The notes: generated by a model from the sequence alone, not told the origin. A DNA stretch of 64,000 nt from Bombyx mori (GCF_030269925.1 NC_085116.1:3162001-3226000), one strand, 5' to 3'. Positions 22,201 to 37,100 are shown, counted from the stretch's first letter. A program made the numbers and translations.

Positions 22201-24137
22201 CTATCGAAAATGTAAAACTTGATCTTTGTAATTAAGAGACGTGCACAAATCTATTTCTGGACTGGAACCGGCTAAACTTAACAGGGTGCTGTATTTAGTT
22301 CTTAGCACCGCACTGTATATGGTCGTGGCAGACACTGGTAGTTCTACTCTCACCTCACCCGAGTAGCTCATTTGGTAAAAATGTTTAGAAGTACCACCGG
22401 CAAACACACAGTCATCATGAAAGAATGACACATGAATCCCATTGTCTGGAATGTCAAAGACTGTCACTGCATCTAATGAACGAAGGTGCCACAGAGACAA
22501 TCGAGGTCCACCACCGCATACCTGTAAATTTTTTATATATTCCATTATTAATTATCACCCAGGTGTTAAGTGGTTACCAGAGCCCATAGACATCAGTACG
22601 TTGTAGATGTCTATGGGCTCTAGTAACCACTTAACACCAAGTGAGCTGTGAGCTCGTCCACAATCTAAGCAATAAAAAAAATTCTACAATGTAAATGCGC
22701 CATCCATCTTGAGATATAAGTTCTAAGGTCTCAGTATAGTTACAACGGCTACCCCACCCTTCAAACCGAAACACATTACTGCTTCACTGCAGAAATAGAC
22801 AGGGTGATGGTACCTACCCGTGCAGACTCACAAGAGGTCTTACCACCAGTAATTATGCAAATTATAATTTTGCAGGTTTGAGTTTCATTACACAATGTTA
22901 TTCCTTCACCGTGAAATCAATTGTGAACATTGGTCAAGTACGTATTTCATTAGAAAAATTGATACCTGGCTTGTGGGATTCTAACATTGTTGCATTGCTA
23001 GATATGATTGCACCGGACATCTTATCCTTTAGGCCACAACGACTTCGACACAACTTTCCTTAGGAATGCTATTGATGGCTTAAGAGGGTTTTAAATAAAA
23101 TAAATCGCCTTTTACAACACACACAGAAAAATATCAGTCACAATATTATTATGTAAATTCCCTATTAAACAAAAATAATTTTTTCACTGATTTTCATTTT
23201 TGTTTTTATTTTCACCTCTGGCATTTTAATGATAATATGTATGAATAATTAGATTGATGATAGATGAACTTACAATCCAGTCATCTCCAAGAGCTGCTGA
23301 GCCAATCCACTTGCCAATATCAGGTCTGCTGACCTTATTATTAGTGTGCGGTTCCAATTTATTGTGTGATTTTCCACTTCTAGTATCCCAAAGCATAACC
23401 AAACCATCTTCGCCTGCTGAAATAATCTGTTGGTTTCTGAAATTTTTTTTTAAATAACTTCTTTATTACTGTAATATTAGCCATAAGCATATATGTATAT
23501 CACTGTCAGGGCAAATATATTAGCAGCTGAAATAAGGCAAATAAACAAACAAACAACTTACTTTCCATGAATAGAATGAATAAAATTATTATGTCCCTTA
23601 TAAGTTGAAATAAGGCTCCCATCTTCCAAATTAAACACATACACATTATTGTCTCCACAACCAGCATACAGCTTCTCACTGTCTTGAGATAGCCACATGC
23701 AGTTCACATCGTTGTAGTCCAAAAAAGTTTGGGAAGGAATCTTTATGCTCCATACAGGTTTTGATAATTTAACAGAAACAACAGCCTTCCAGTCCCATCC
23801 GCATATTTCATTAACGGTACCAATTATAAGGAATTTTTCCGTTGAAACTAGACTACAAATCTGTTTTTTTGAATCTATAGAATGTATATGTTTTGGTTTG
23901 TTGTATTCAACAGATAATAATTCTAGTACTGGATTTAAAATACGATCTAGGCTGTAACAAAAATTTAGAATGAATTTATAAACCTCTCCAAATATTAAAA
24001 TATACTTCTATAAATTTAATACAAATAACATACTCAAATACAGCAAGATCTCCATAAATATTGCCGGCCACTAAATATTTACCACACGGCGATAAAGTCT
24101 GAGATAAAACAGTGTTATACAACATTTTATTCAACAT
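22201..24137 (-). CDS. Thoc6: THO complex subunit 6 (WD40 protein)
   Basis: Four exons: 24034-24137 (ATG at 24135-24137), 23562-23951, 23274-23436 and 22201-22521 (TAG at 22201). All junctions are GT-AG and in phase; the product is 325 residues against 341 in human. The N terminus has LSPCGKYLVAGNIYGDLAVF, the middle LYAGCGDNNVYVFNLEDG and SAGEDGLVMLWDTRSGK, and the C-terminal part WIGSAALGDDWI then VCGGGPRLSLWHLRS. These match human THOC6 in order. THOC6 is a WD40 propeller subunit of the THO complex, which with UAP56 and ALY forms TREX and couples transcription and splicing to mRNA export in the nucleus. The gene faces away from SRRM2, whose start is 1.0 kb off. Its last intron holds a nested pair of Bm1 elements. 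No key repeat is missing. Confidence 0.94.
22556..23045 (-). mobile_element. Bm1 SINE with a second Bm1 inserted in it (THOC6 intron 3)
   Basis: The host copy is antisense: 22556-22594 is the reversed 3' end, and it resumes at about 22682 ('tctacaatgtaaatgcgcc') and runs to the head at 23045 ('ttaggccacaacgacttcg'). Between them (22595-22681) is a sense, strongly 5'-truncated Bm1 ending in an A run. The two opposed 3' ends make a perfect-looking inverted pair around 22570-22640. The order shows that the short sense copy is younger. Confidence 0.78.
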
Positions 24138-25143
24138 GGTAAAAGTTTTGTGTTTGCTCAGAAACTAGACTACTTCGTCAGTTTTTCTAGATGCCATGCA
24201 ATATTTTAATTGAAAAAGAAACATAAACAACCATAGGTAAACAACACAATTTAAAGCTACATATAACCTCTATTTCGAATGCAGCGATTTTTTTGCGGCA
24301 TACACTCTTTAGGCAAAGGGAACAGTGTCCATGCTCTATTTTAAAAAACCAAAATGATTTAGCTCTATAGCTCTTTATGACGAATTGAGATAAAATTAAG
24401 GCAAATTCACCCTGTATAAGAACAGAAATTTAGTAAGACCTAAGGTTATTTTTTTAACAAAGGAAGCTATATAGACGAAGCTATCTTTCCACAAATCAAC
24501 TTAATAAATCACGTATTAATTTATTGACTCATTACTATTATAGGTTAGAAACATTTTAATAAAATGAAATAGGTACTTCACTTTACTCTTACTAAAACTC
24601 TTATTACACTATATTATTATGTACTCTTATCTAAAACAAAAATATTGTGGTTTTATTGACATTTGCCTAAGTTTCTTTTCATATATTTCATTTTGTTTGC
24701 CGAAAACTCATTAAATCATGTTACATGTATTATTTTTATTCAAAAATTATGCTTTTTATCTTATTGTTTAGCGATCTCAAAATAGAAAAGTTATTCTAAA
24801 GTTCCAATTGATTTGCTTGACTTTGTCATTGTCAGTTAAAAACTATAGATAAAATGAAACATCTAAATTCATAGCCATTTCGTTGTCTATGAATAATTCA
24901 ATCTAAAAAAATCAAAACCAAGCAAGATGGTCGTGTTCAATTCTTTTTAAACATAAACATATAATCTAATAATATTGTGAGTTATTGATCATTAACGTTG
25001 ATACATTTTTTGAAAGAGAAATTGTTATTTATAGATTATTTTACTAACTTTTCTGGGAGTTTCTAATCTCGTGGCCTAATTCAGAACCTTCAATTTGCAC
25101 ACCGTAAGTGTTACGATTGGTTTTAGGTATATAATACGAAATA
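24138..25143. promoter_or_regulatory. Divergent intergenic region between THOC6 and SRRM2
   Basis: Just over 1 kb separates the two start codons of oppositely directed genes. No repeat seen elsewhere in the window lies here, unlike most intergenic DNA around it. It must hold the 5' untranslated regions and promoters of both genes, possibly as a bidirectional promoter. No TATA box or specific factor site can be asserted from inspection. Confidence 0.55.
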
Positions 25144-28100
25144 ATGTATAATGGGATCGGGTTGACGACGCCACGGGGCTCCGGTACAAATGGCTACGTA
25201 CAGAGAAATTGGGCCACGGTAAGAAAAACAAAAGACTCCGTCAACTACCGGACTGAAGATGAGATCGCCAAGTTGGATTCGGCGTCAAACAAACAACCAA
25301 ATAGAGAAATACTCGATCATGAGAGGAAAAGGAAGATTGAAGTCAAGTGTGCAGAGTTGGAAGATAGCCTGGAAGAACAAGGGTGAGTAGTTAGCATAAA
25401 TACAACAAATACACAGAAATCGGATTCATGGTATTGGAGATTTGTTCCGGGGATGGTCTCTTAAATTTTTATGATATGAGGTTGGCACACGTTGGGCTTT
25501 ATAAATCAACATTATTTTGTAATTCTTGCTACCTTTTTCAGGGTTTCCAATTATTATATATTTTTTTTCTAAATTTAATTTTGTTTGGTAATTTAATATT
25601 CATATTATTAGGCTTTTTCTTCATATTTCAAGGAAACCGTGATTACTTTAACAACTATGACAGTCTGCTAATAATATTACTAATGAGTTATAATAACTGA
25701 TGATAGCAGTAGGTAATCATAGGAAATTTTATGTGCTGTGAGTTTTTGTTTGTTATCAATTGCCAATATTTGGATGATGGTATTGTTGTTCATTGAAATT
25801 ATACTACTACTTCATAATCTTCTATTCATAGCCATCAAACTTAGGCAAAAATACTGTAGTTTTAAAGTTTGATTCTAACATTTAATTTGCCATAAAGATG
25901 TGTTCTGCTACACAGATAATGTTAGTAATCAACGAATATGGATAGAAAAGGTATGGAATAAGTATAATATTTTAAATACCGCCATAATTGCTAATTATTT
26001 AAACATTTATTTTGCATAGAAATTTATAATCAATAACAAACCACATATTGCCATTTAGCATCAAACTAAAGTTCCCAGTGCTGTGGCTACTAAAGACTAT
26101 TTATACAAAGTGTATTGAACTAAATACAAATAACACTTAAACATAAAACAAAACTTATTAATTATGCAAATGCTTGCCTCAATTGATCAAACCCATGATC
26201 CTTGGCCATGCAGTCAGGGACAAATGTTTGCCTCAATTGATCAAACCCATGATCTTTGGCCATGCAGTCAGGGACATATGCATTGTGCCGCTGAGTCAGC
26301 CAATAAGGCACCAATGTGTCCAGTGAGCCAATTTTTTTTTGCTCTTCTGAATCTGCAATCAATGTAACCAGATAAACTAATGCTATAAACAGGAATGAAG
26401 AGTCACCTGCTGATTGATAGTCTCTACCAATAATCATCAATATTTAGAGTCACATTCTTTGATCCAGTCGGAATATTACATGTTTCTGAATACTTAAAGA
26501 GCCATGTGTGTCTGGCTTACACAAGGTTGTGTGCTAGTTGGTTTTGATGATTTTTATGTTGCCTACTATAGGTACATAAAAGAGCAGGTCGAAAATCATC
26601 TAATATAGTCTATTAAACACTTTGAAAAATGTAAAGATAGAATAAGAAGCATAGCTTCAAAATTGAATATCATTTCAGAGGCTTTGGATTGTTTTGTAGA
26701 CCAGAAGCTAATTTTCTAGGGAGAGTTTTGATTTTCTGTCCAGAAGCCAGTACAGCTTTCTAAATCTGAACTTCAACTTACCTCTTGGCTTTAAATGGGC
26801 TTTCCCAGATAATTTGCAATCCCAATGCATGTCCTCATACTTAATTGACTCAGAGGTGGACAGAGTTTCACCTGAAAGAATCTCTGTAGGGCAGTTAGTT
26901 ACCCCATCTGTGAATAAACAGCCAGTATAAATCAATTTTTTACTCATAAAATTATTTGAAATAATTATCAGACACCTTAAACAAACTACACCATAACTTG
27001 ACTATTGTCATCTACAAGGTCATCACAGGGAAGGAAATAATGTAAAGATGATTAATGAAATGATACGGAACTCTCTTTGCTTTGATAAAATTTTGACTGT
27101 TTTTATTTTTTATTTTTTATTGCTATCTCTTATCCACACCATCCAACAATTAGAACATGAAGGAGACAATCTACGATCGGATCAACAAAATTGTCCAATT
27201 GAATACGTCCAATGCAGCCAGTCCATGTTTACTCTTAAAGCTAGGCCTAAATTTGATATCCTTGTTTCACTGGCACACTGAATATTTTTATTTATTTCAA
27301 TATATTTTTCTTTTAAAGTGTACAATATCGATAATTTAGTTCATTTTGAAATTAGATTTCCTCTGTTCTTTTTAAAAAAAAAACACAGGTTTCATTTCGT
27401 AACACATGAGTCCTTTTAGTAGGCGTTGTTAAACCTTCAACCCTTATACTAATGCCTATTCAGCTATGTCAATTACAAGATTGTCAATTCTAAGGAGGTT
27501 TGTCAGAATGACCCTACATAGAAATAGTGAAAGTGAAATCTAAGTACAATATGTGCCTGACACAAGGCCACTTGGCCGGAAAGAGCAAAATTAATTTTGG
27601 CTAAACTGGACCTCTAAGACATCCTAATTTGTCTGGTCTCGAATTTTGTGACATTTGGATTCGCGTAACAATATTTTTTCAGTAAGTTTGTTGCGTGTAT
27701 AAATCATGTTGCTTAAATTATTTTCTATTAACATTATTTACACTATAACGAAATTCGCCCTATTCGACCTAAAAAAAAACCGATTTCATAATAGCCCAAC
27801 CTGTAGCGATTGGTAAATATTAAATCACATGTTTTTGGGTGCAACATGTGTTATCGATTTTTAGAATTAAAATAACCCTTAGTTATAATATTGCGAATAG
27901 GAGATTGCGTACCCCGCCGGGACCGTATCTATTGTGTTGATAGTTTTGCACCCTCGTGACAGCAGGGCAATGGCCCCTGCGCCGGAGTCTGATCAATAAT
28001 TCGATAGCGGGCGACAGCCACCCCTCGCATGACCCCGTCAACTTATATTATTCATGAAGTCAAGGAGTAAGGCTCAGTCGGCCGCCGGTGGTGCGCCTTA

Positions 28101-31100
28101 TCGGTTTTATTGTTTTCCTACAAGTATTTCTTCGGTTTTATAGCTGTGTGGCGTATCATGCACTGGTACGTTTACGTAGGCGACACAAGGCGATTTATTA
28201 TAAGAATTCATTACGTTTTTCGTATTCATGAAGCGCGGTCTCGTCCCAACGATACATTCGCGTATAAATTACACGAACGCTTTGAGAATGCGTCCAATCG
28301 ATTTTTTTTAAAAGAACATTATTATTCGATAACATAAATAATGAGCGTTTCTATGGTGTGGTTGCGCAGGTTCCCGAAGGATGAGATAGCGGCGCGGATT
28401 GCTGCGTTCAGAGCGAAAATCTCCGAGACCAGCAGCGGTGAGAAAGATGTTCCAAGGGACGAATTCGGGAGGGTAGCGTGAGTATAAAATTTATTTGCGA
28501 CATGATGTCCTTTTTATTTACATCGGTAACATAAGATGTTTCAAGAGTTTTCATTGATGATTTGTCACATCGATTATAAAGTTAATATTATTATAGAATA
28601 TGAATGTTAATGACCGAAGTGCACGCCTTGAAGTTTTAGAAATTGGCCGGAAAGCCAATCCCGACCCACATACGCCTCAACTGGCAGTATCTAGTTTAGA
28701 CTGGATGGTGCAAGTTTTGTTACGTTTTTTGATTTACCGAAATAAGCCAGGATTTTCACTTGTCAGGTTACTTGAAATACCCTTTTCCCATTCGCCCCTA
28801 GTATAACTACTACTAGAATACTACTAGCGCGTTGGTCGTTGTCATACTCCGGCACAATAATGGAGGATTAGAATTACTAAAGATGATGATGTCCCCATAG
28901 CCAACAAATATGTGGATAACATTAATTTAACCATATCCTGGAATTAAATTAAATTATAATACCAAAGGATAATTCTTTTCGATTCAATTGTATATACAAG
29001 CAGATTCAGTTTCAAAATGTAAGAAAGTTAGGTACACATATCCCTACTCAGAGAAACGATAAAAGTTCACCGAGCTCCGTAGATCGACAGGCCAATTTTT
29101 TACAACTTGTCTATGCAAGCATTTTTTTTTAAATATCATTTGTTAGCGCTTTAGAATTTGTTACCACATTAGGGAGCGAACACACGGCCTGCCGGATAGT
29201 GAGTGGATGTTTAGGGTCACAGTTGCTCATAAAAGTCAGCAATGCCGACGGCATAGCCAAGTCGCTGTCTCCCAATGAGGACACCTCTGGTGCTTTTTCA
29301 TTTTATTTTTATTGCATACCTACATGGGTGGACGAGCTCACAGCCCATCTGGTTTTAAGTGGCTACCGGAGCCCATAGACATCTATAAGGTAAATGCTGC
29401 CACCCACCTTAGGATATAAGTAGTAAGGTCTCAGTATAGTTACAAGTTACAGCCATAGGATTTAAAATATTCCACGATTGAAACTATAAACAGTACATAT
29501 CTATGTTATTACTTAATCTTTAAATGGAAGATTTCCTTTGTCAATGCAGACTGGCTCAAAGGAAAAGTAAACAGAGCCGTAAAATAAAAAATAAAAGAAT
29601 AACTCTGAATGTCTACCAATAGCTTTATGCCCATTTAGAGAAAATAATAAGTGTAGACTTGTTGATCATTCCAACACATGACTTTTCACGATCCTTAAAG
29701 CTATGAAAAGTACATAGAAAAAAATAAGACTGAAAAATCGTTTGAGTAATGGTGAAAAAAAAAAGCTACCTCCCTTTTTGAAGTCTAGTTTAAAAATAAA
29801 ACATATTGTACCATAAATGAACAACTAATTTAGTTTCAAAAATAGTTTTATAACGATAGATTAGAAAATTTTATTGACCGGCAACACAACCCTGAAACTA
29901 TCGGTTTGATATTCGTTACGCATAAACATTATAACTTATGGGAATGAGAAATCAATCAAGCATTCAACTGATATGAAAGTAATTATTTTTCTTACAAACT
30001 TACCTTGAAATAAGTCCCATTAATTTGTAATAATACATATTTCGATTCATCAAACCGATATAAACCGAACCATATCGACGCTTGAAAGGCAAACTTGACT
30101 AAGCGACAATGCGTGAACTTTACGGTAGATTAATTTAAAGTTGAAATACCTGAAAACAAAATTTATTTTAACGAATTTAGCTGTAGTAGAATCTAGCTAG
30201 TAGCTGTAGGATTGAAATGATTTTAATAGATCTAGAAATATATTTTTTAGCGCATCGAATATGGTTATTGCCTATCATTTATGTGCAGTTATTGTCGCTT
30301 AGTCACGTTTGCTTTTCAAGCGTCGATATTCAAATATTGAAAGTAACTATTTTTCTTATTTTTTTTCCAACTTACCATTAATAGCTTATGGGGTATACCA
30401 GTTACTTTCAAACGGGTATGCATTCATATGTAGTGTTGCATCGGTGTTCGAATCCCGCCGATGGGTACCAATTTTACCAATACGTACTTAACAAATGTTC
30501 ACGATTGACTTCCACGGTGAAGGATTAACATCATGTAATAAAAATCAAACTCGCAAAATTACAGTATGCGTAATATACTGGTGGTAGGACGTCTTGTCGC
30601 TCGGGTAGGTACCACCCTCCTACCTATTTCTGCCGTGAATCAGTAATGCGTTTCGGCTTGAAGGGTGGGGGAGGCGTTGTACAGTTAAAAATGAGACCTT
30701 ACAACTCATGTCTCAAGGTGGGTGGCCGCATTTACGTTGTGATGCCTATGGGCTCCTGTAACCACTTAACACCAGGGGGCCGTGAGTCCGTCCACACACG
30801 TAAAAAAATAAACTATCCCCGCCTTTGCGTTGTCCTATCGCCTGGGTCGGAAATGTAGTTATAGGTGGCCGCGATAAGAGGGAAATCATGACGCGCCGCT
30901 GTTTCGAAGAATGCTGACGCTGTTTTCAGATACTTACGTGTAGTTTCTAAATGGTGGTCATCGTGAAGATTTACTTCCCTCACATACCACGAGCTACCCG
31001 GCAGGATTAGATTAAATGGCGAGAGTTAATGCGCGTAGTTCAGGACGGACTATTTAACTGTTATTAGAATTTAATGAACAAACAAATTGGTGATGGTGTT

Positions 31101-34100
31101 AATTACATCAAAATGCTATTTAGTTATATTTGTTACGCCTTGAAGCGCACAAAATAAACAATTTTTCGCGCTATCGAAATTATTACAGCTTTTTATTTAA
31201 TAACACTTCTATCGGAAATGTGCCTTGAAAATAAACTGTTGGAAATATAAAGTTACTTTAAAATGCGATTAGGATTTATATTTCTACGTGGCTTCTGTTA
31301 CGAAATACCAATAAAATTATTTACAGTGTGCCACGCATCGCTCTCGCGAAATGTCAAGAAAATTTATTGTTAGCTCAAGTAAAATACGCTTGTCGAACGA
31401 ACCGTTGTATAGAAATATTAGTCCGGTTATAACGGTATTATGAATTACTTTACTTAAATAGTAAATTAATATTGATGCTTTTTTCCCTGCGTATTTGCTG
31501 GTAGCAGGGGATATTTCAGCTACGCTATGATTAAGAGGTGAGCTCACTGTGCTCAAACTGAGAGAGTTTGCTGACACGGGCCCTAGCAAAGTGGTTTGTT
31601 CGTTCCTTATTTCGATTAGCGGATAGTAACTGAACTGGTGTAACTTTGAACTGGTGGTAGGACCTCTTGTGAGTCCGGGCGGGTAGGTACCACCACCCTA
31701 CCCATTTCTGCCGTGAAGCAGTAATGCGTTTCGGTTTGAAGGGTAGGGCAGCCGTTGTAACTATACTTGAGACCTTAGAACTTATATCTCAAGGTGGGTG
31801 GCGCATTTACGTTGTAGATGTCTATGGGCTCCAGTAACCACTTAACACCAGGTGGGCTGTGAGCTCGTGCACCCATCTAAGCAATAAAAAAAAAGTAATA
31901 CTGTCGCTAAAATACAAATAAATCTGAAATCTTACGTTCCATCAATGAAAATTGATAGAATCAATTGAAGAACAAAACCAGCTAGAGTGTTAGTCTAATA
32001 TGTACCTACCACTATTGTTCATTATGTCACTACTGAATCTATCTACTGCCTTGGCTCTCTGTCTTCTTTCTTAAAGAATTAAAAAGAATAGATCTCGCAA
32101 AGCTGGATATTAAAATCCCGAAATTGAAATATTGGTGTGGCCCAATAAAGTATAGGCGACGAGGTCAGTGGAAAAAATTATAGGGCCTACCCTTTAAACC
32201 ATTTGCTGAACGCGTAACTGGATTAAGCGCCCCCATGCATATCGATCGCTTGATGACGTATACACCTCCCCACTCCCACCCCTTTGAGGGAAGGGCAGGA
32301 CTTTGATATGTTGTCTCCAAACACCCTCGTTCATAATAGTTACGGTAACAATGACGAGGTCGGTACTTATATTTATATTTCCTATTTCTGCCGCGATGTA
32401 TTCATGAGTTTCGGTTTAATTGAATCCGTAAAAGTATTACGGTAATCTTAATACTTACTAATGCGAAAAAAAACTAATATGTATTAAATATTTATTATAA
32501 TACATATTTTCCTACTGTCGTTGAGGCTCAAGGTCTGTATAATTTTCGGTAAGCGAGCTATAAACTAAATGAATGACGCTATCCACCATGAGATTTGAGG
32601 TCGTAATTCGAATTACTTCCGTAATGAAAGTGCTGATAAAGCCATGGAACCGAACGCACAAAGGAAAATAGGCCGTATTGTTTTTATGCCTGTGCGTGTA
32701 CACCACCACTAGTAAAATGTGTGCCATAAATTTAATGTAATAATATGTCAAGTAAAAATGCATTTCCCGGGCTATTCAACTACCTGGGCTTTTAGTGTAT
32801 TTGAATGTGATAACAAGTAAATTGTTTAGGTCCACTGAGTTTCTCGCCGGATCTTCTCAGTGGGTCGTGTTTCCGAACCGGTGGTAGATTCTGCGAAGCA
32901 CAGCTCTTGCTAGGGTCAGTGTTAGCATCGCTCCGGTTTAAGCCCCGTCAGCTCACCTACTAGTTAAGGTTACGCTGAAATAGCCTCCCAAGGCTATCAG
33001 CTTAGGTAGAAAAAAAAAAACATTGTTTAGTTTATAAGCATGTAACGTTGTTTTAGTACGGTAGTCATCACTGTCGCAGTATAGATGCAATTTTTCGTTT
33101 AAAAATGCACGCGATATTAGTCGACAATTAACGTTTCTCGCGGTACTTTTTAGCCACCCTACTTTTTTCCCCAAACAAATTCGTGTAAAATCTTAATTAT
33201 TTTGCTATTCAACAAAAAACACGACCGAAAAAATATCGTTTTATTTGCTTATTCGTTATTTATGCGTCAACGTTTAAACAATTATTTCATGATTTCACAG
33301 TAGCCGTATTCAAATGTGTCCGATATTCATTAGTGACCTATTAAAAGCATAATATTTTGACGCCATTATTAAAGTTTGACTACGCGTCCGAATAATTAAT
33401 GCGAGGGAGTGGACGGACGCTATGTATATTCTAATTAACTAGGTAGGTCGGAACGCGATTTCGTGCCAGAACTTATTAAGCAAATGATCTACGGCAGGCA
33501 TTCTCCGTGACGTTTTATTTTTTGGGTTTCGACTAATGTACCAATTTTTTATTTATTTTAGACTCTAACTCTTGGTGTTTGTGGACATAATTAAAAAGCA
33601 TTAAAGGTTATTATTATATCAAAGGGAGACCCCTGATTACTATATCAATTACTCTATCTATTTTTGTTTGGGCAACATTCCCGGACGATTGAGCCTATGT
33701 GTATGTTTGATTTTTTCACGCCATTAAAAATAACAACAATTTTAATAAGAAACATAAATAAATTAAAGTGTAATTGCTTATAAAATGAAATGAAAATCAT
33801 AGAACTAAAAACGGATAAAGTAAAATAAATACCAAAAGAAGAAAGAGAAAAGTCGCTTCTTATGGCACATTGCAATTGTTATATGGAGATATAAGCCAAA
33901 GAGGTTTGACATCAGGCAGACGGCTGGCCGTAAAACTCATGCCAAATCCTTATGCAGCATGATAAGAGACATGCTGCCTTGATGCCACATAATACGGAAT
34001 AAGAAAGAAAAAGACTAAAAGGTAAAACAACCCTTTAAACTCCATCCTATAATCCTTTTTGATCTTTTGCGGTAATAAAACTCTGATTGTATATCTGATT

Positions 34101-37100
34101 ATTACCTAGATTGCTTTGCCCGGGTGGTTATTAAGGTCTCGAGTTGTTATCAATACAGGCCCAATCTCGAACTAGTCTAGTGATTTGGCTATTCATGAGA
34201 CTAGTGTATATTAAATGTGACTGACACTAACGCATCTTCCGCTAATGATAGCGAAACGTGTAAATTTGGCACGCGACTCACTGCACGAGCCAGGATCAAC
34301 ACGCGCTCGAGCTGAACGATAGAGATCAAGCGCTGACGTTATTAGCTACGTACACCCACTTTAGAAAAACATTGAAAAATCTGAATATAGTTCATAAATT
34401 AATACGTGAAGCAAAAACTTTGTATCCCCTTTTACGAGAATTGCGCGGACGGAGGAGTATGAAATTTTCCACACTTATAGAGAATATAGAGAAGAAGTGC
34501 ACAATGCTAATATTTTTTTTAAATAATGCATAAAAGATACATTAAATCAATAAACAAAACATTACACACACTACATACCATGTATTTGACGCACACACGC
34601 ATGAATACTATTTATTGTCAAACTTTGGTTCTTGACGTCTGGTGTCAAATTGAGAATAGATTAAATATTGTTTGTCTTTATTAATATTTTTTTATGGTGT
34701 AGCCTTGGCGAAATTTGTTATTATAGAAGTATAAAATACAATCATAATAGTGTACAAACTTATTATAGAATTCCAATTAATTATAGTCGAATTTCGACTA
34801 TTGCGAGACCTCTCTAGTAGTTCATAAACTGATGACAGTACTGTCGGTACTTCTCAATATCTGTTACCGAACGAAATAATTTAACTTACTTTCGTCTATT
34901 TTTTATTTAATTTTTTACTTGTTTTGTAACGTTTGTTTGTTTCGGCTAGCTATAAGAACTAGTGATCGCCCGGTTATAAGTTTGAACATTATTATGGTTC
35001 TTTCGTCAAATACAATTTTATTATATTTCTATAATCACAGATTTCGCCATGACTACACTTTAGACAAATATTAATAAAGACAAACAATATTTAATCTATT
35101 CTCAATTTGACCACAGACTGTAGGTAATAAGAAAAGATTGACAATAAACAAATAGTATGCATGCGTGTGTGTGTGTGTCAAATACATGGCAGTGTGTGTG
35201 TTGTGTTTTTTATTGATTTAATCATTTCTTAACGCATAATTAAAAAAAAAATTAACATTCTGCACTTCTTCTTTATATTCTCTATAAGTGTGGGAAATTT
35301 CATACTCCTTGCGCAATTTTCGTAAAAAGGGCTTTTGCTTCACGTATTCATCATCATCATCATCATCATCATCAACAGCCCACAGTCGTCCACTGCTGGA
35401 CATAGGCCTCTCCCAATCCACACCACTGAGCCCGGTCTGCGGCTCTCCTCATCCACTTCTTGCCGTATATTCTTCACGTATTAATATATAGATTTTTATT
35501 AGTGGTGATTAATGACTGATTATAAAATTTCTACAAATAGTAATCATTTAAAACTAAAATTGAATTTACTTTAGAAACTTTTAAAGTAAATTTCGCTCTT
35601 TCTTATCAGTGAATGCAGTCGCGCAATAAATAAGTAATTACAAAATTAGTAGTAGGTACGTCGAAACTATAAATTTTTATAGCGATGACTATTTTTATTG
35701 CCTACTAGATATACCCCGTTACCTCACTCACTTTGGTGATTAAAAAATAAAGTAACACATTGAAAAGTAAAGTTTGTCTATGTCAATGTTCAGTCCAAAA
35801 CCTTAATTAAGACTACTTTCACGGTGAAATCTCGCGTTTTTGTTACCAATAAATTAAGTATTTACCTATGAAGTTATCGTTTAGTATAAAGAAAGTTAAA
35901 TTAATTTTTATAAATACTTTTTATTTATACATTATGTATCAATAAAAATATGCATCGATGGTATTGATTCATCTCTGCCAGCGTAGTATTAACTTTCATA
36001 GGCCTACTTGAAATGAGCCAACAAATTCTTCAAAGGCATTTACTTTTGGGGCATCATTATATTGGGGAAATACGATTATTTATTTATTTTAGTGGTCACG
36101 GACGACTGTCTATTTATTTAACTAATTAAATAGATTTTATTGTTTGACGACAAAAAAACAATTGCATTAAAAATACATACTTAGTAAAAGGATAAAACGA
36201 TTTCTATAATCCCCCTCTAATGTAACTTGACCCAGTCACTAAAGGTATTGGATACAGGTACGATTATACACGATTCGATTTGTTTTTTTTTTACTTTGCC
36301 CCCACCTTCTTCGAGATGGTGAGGGTAAAATCATTTTATGATCTTGTTCAAATTAAATTACTATTTGGCCTGTACTGCGACGCAAATATAGAATTGGTAT
36401 TGATTTTGAATAAAACAAAATCAATTGAAGTTTTTATTTGTATTTTTTTATTGGCCTTGTAGGCAGACGAGCATACAGCCCACCTGATGGTGAGTGGTTA
36501 CCGTCGCCCATGGACGTCAGCAATGCCAGGAGGAGCAGAGCCAAGCCGCTGCCTATCGAAAATTCATCATTCAACATAATTTCAACAAATATCCTCTTAA
36601 AGACATCCTTTTGAGCGATACTATACCGCACCGAGATAAATGAAAATGAAACGTTGGCGGAATTAAATAATTTTCGCACAAAAGGCATGAGGGAGGTGTG
36701 AGTGGAGGGCCCTTTGTGCGAGGCGGAGTTCCGTTGTTTGCGCAGGGTGCGCGCGTCGGCTTCCTGCGGGCCGACCGCTCAGTAGCGTCGTCGGCCCGCC
36801 GCCGTCGGCCGCATTAACATGTAGCCCCACGCTCCACGCACCACACTAAGTCTTCCAGCGGTCGCACCGCCATGATCTAGATTAGCATTAATTATAAGTA
36901 ACCAAGTCTTCCATTAGTTTAGGTTTAGGTTAAGATGCATAGAGGCAGGGGTTCGCGTCGCGAGCTAAACAATAGGGTTGTTTTCGAGCGTCTCTGGCGA
37001 GGCACGTTCCAAGCGGTTCTGGCGGGTCCGCATCGCCGGCCGCGGGCTTCGTCACACGATCCAAATCAGGAATTGGTGCCGGCTATTCCCATTCCGCCGC

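Noticed and set aside
27048..27339. Possible small gene at 27.0-27.3 kb
   Set aside because: Two overlapping frames of similar length, low complexity and no recognisable motif; probably intron noise near LINE debris.
28110..28337. 75-codon ORF just before SRRM2 exon 2
   Set aside because: Not in a phase that could join exon 1 to exon 2, and no family similarity.
35339..35375. CRISPR-like or independent satellite array at the ATC run
   Set aside because: A simple trinucleotide tail with no spacers, flanked by a target duplication; it belongs to a retroelement.
35218..35421. ORF with an eight-aspartate run
   Set aside because: The aspartate run is the ATC microsatellite tail of an inserted LINE read in reverse, so the frame is a fusion of two unrelated sequences.
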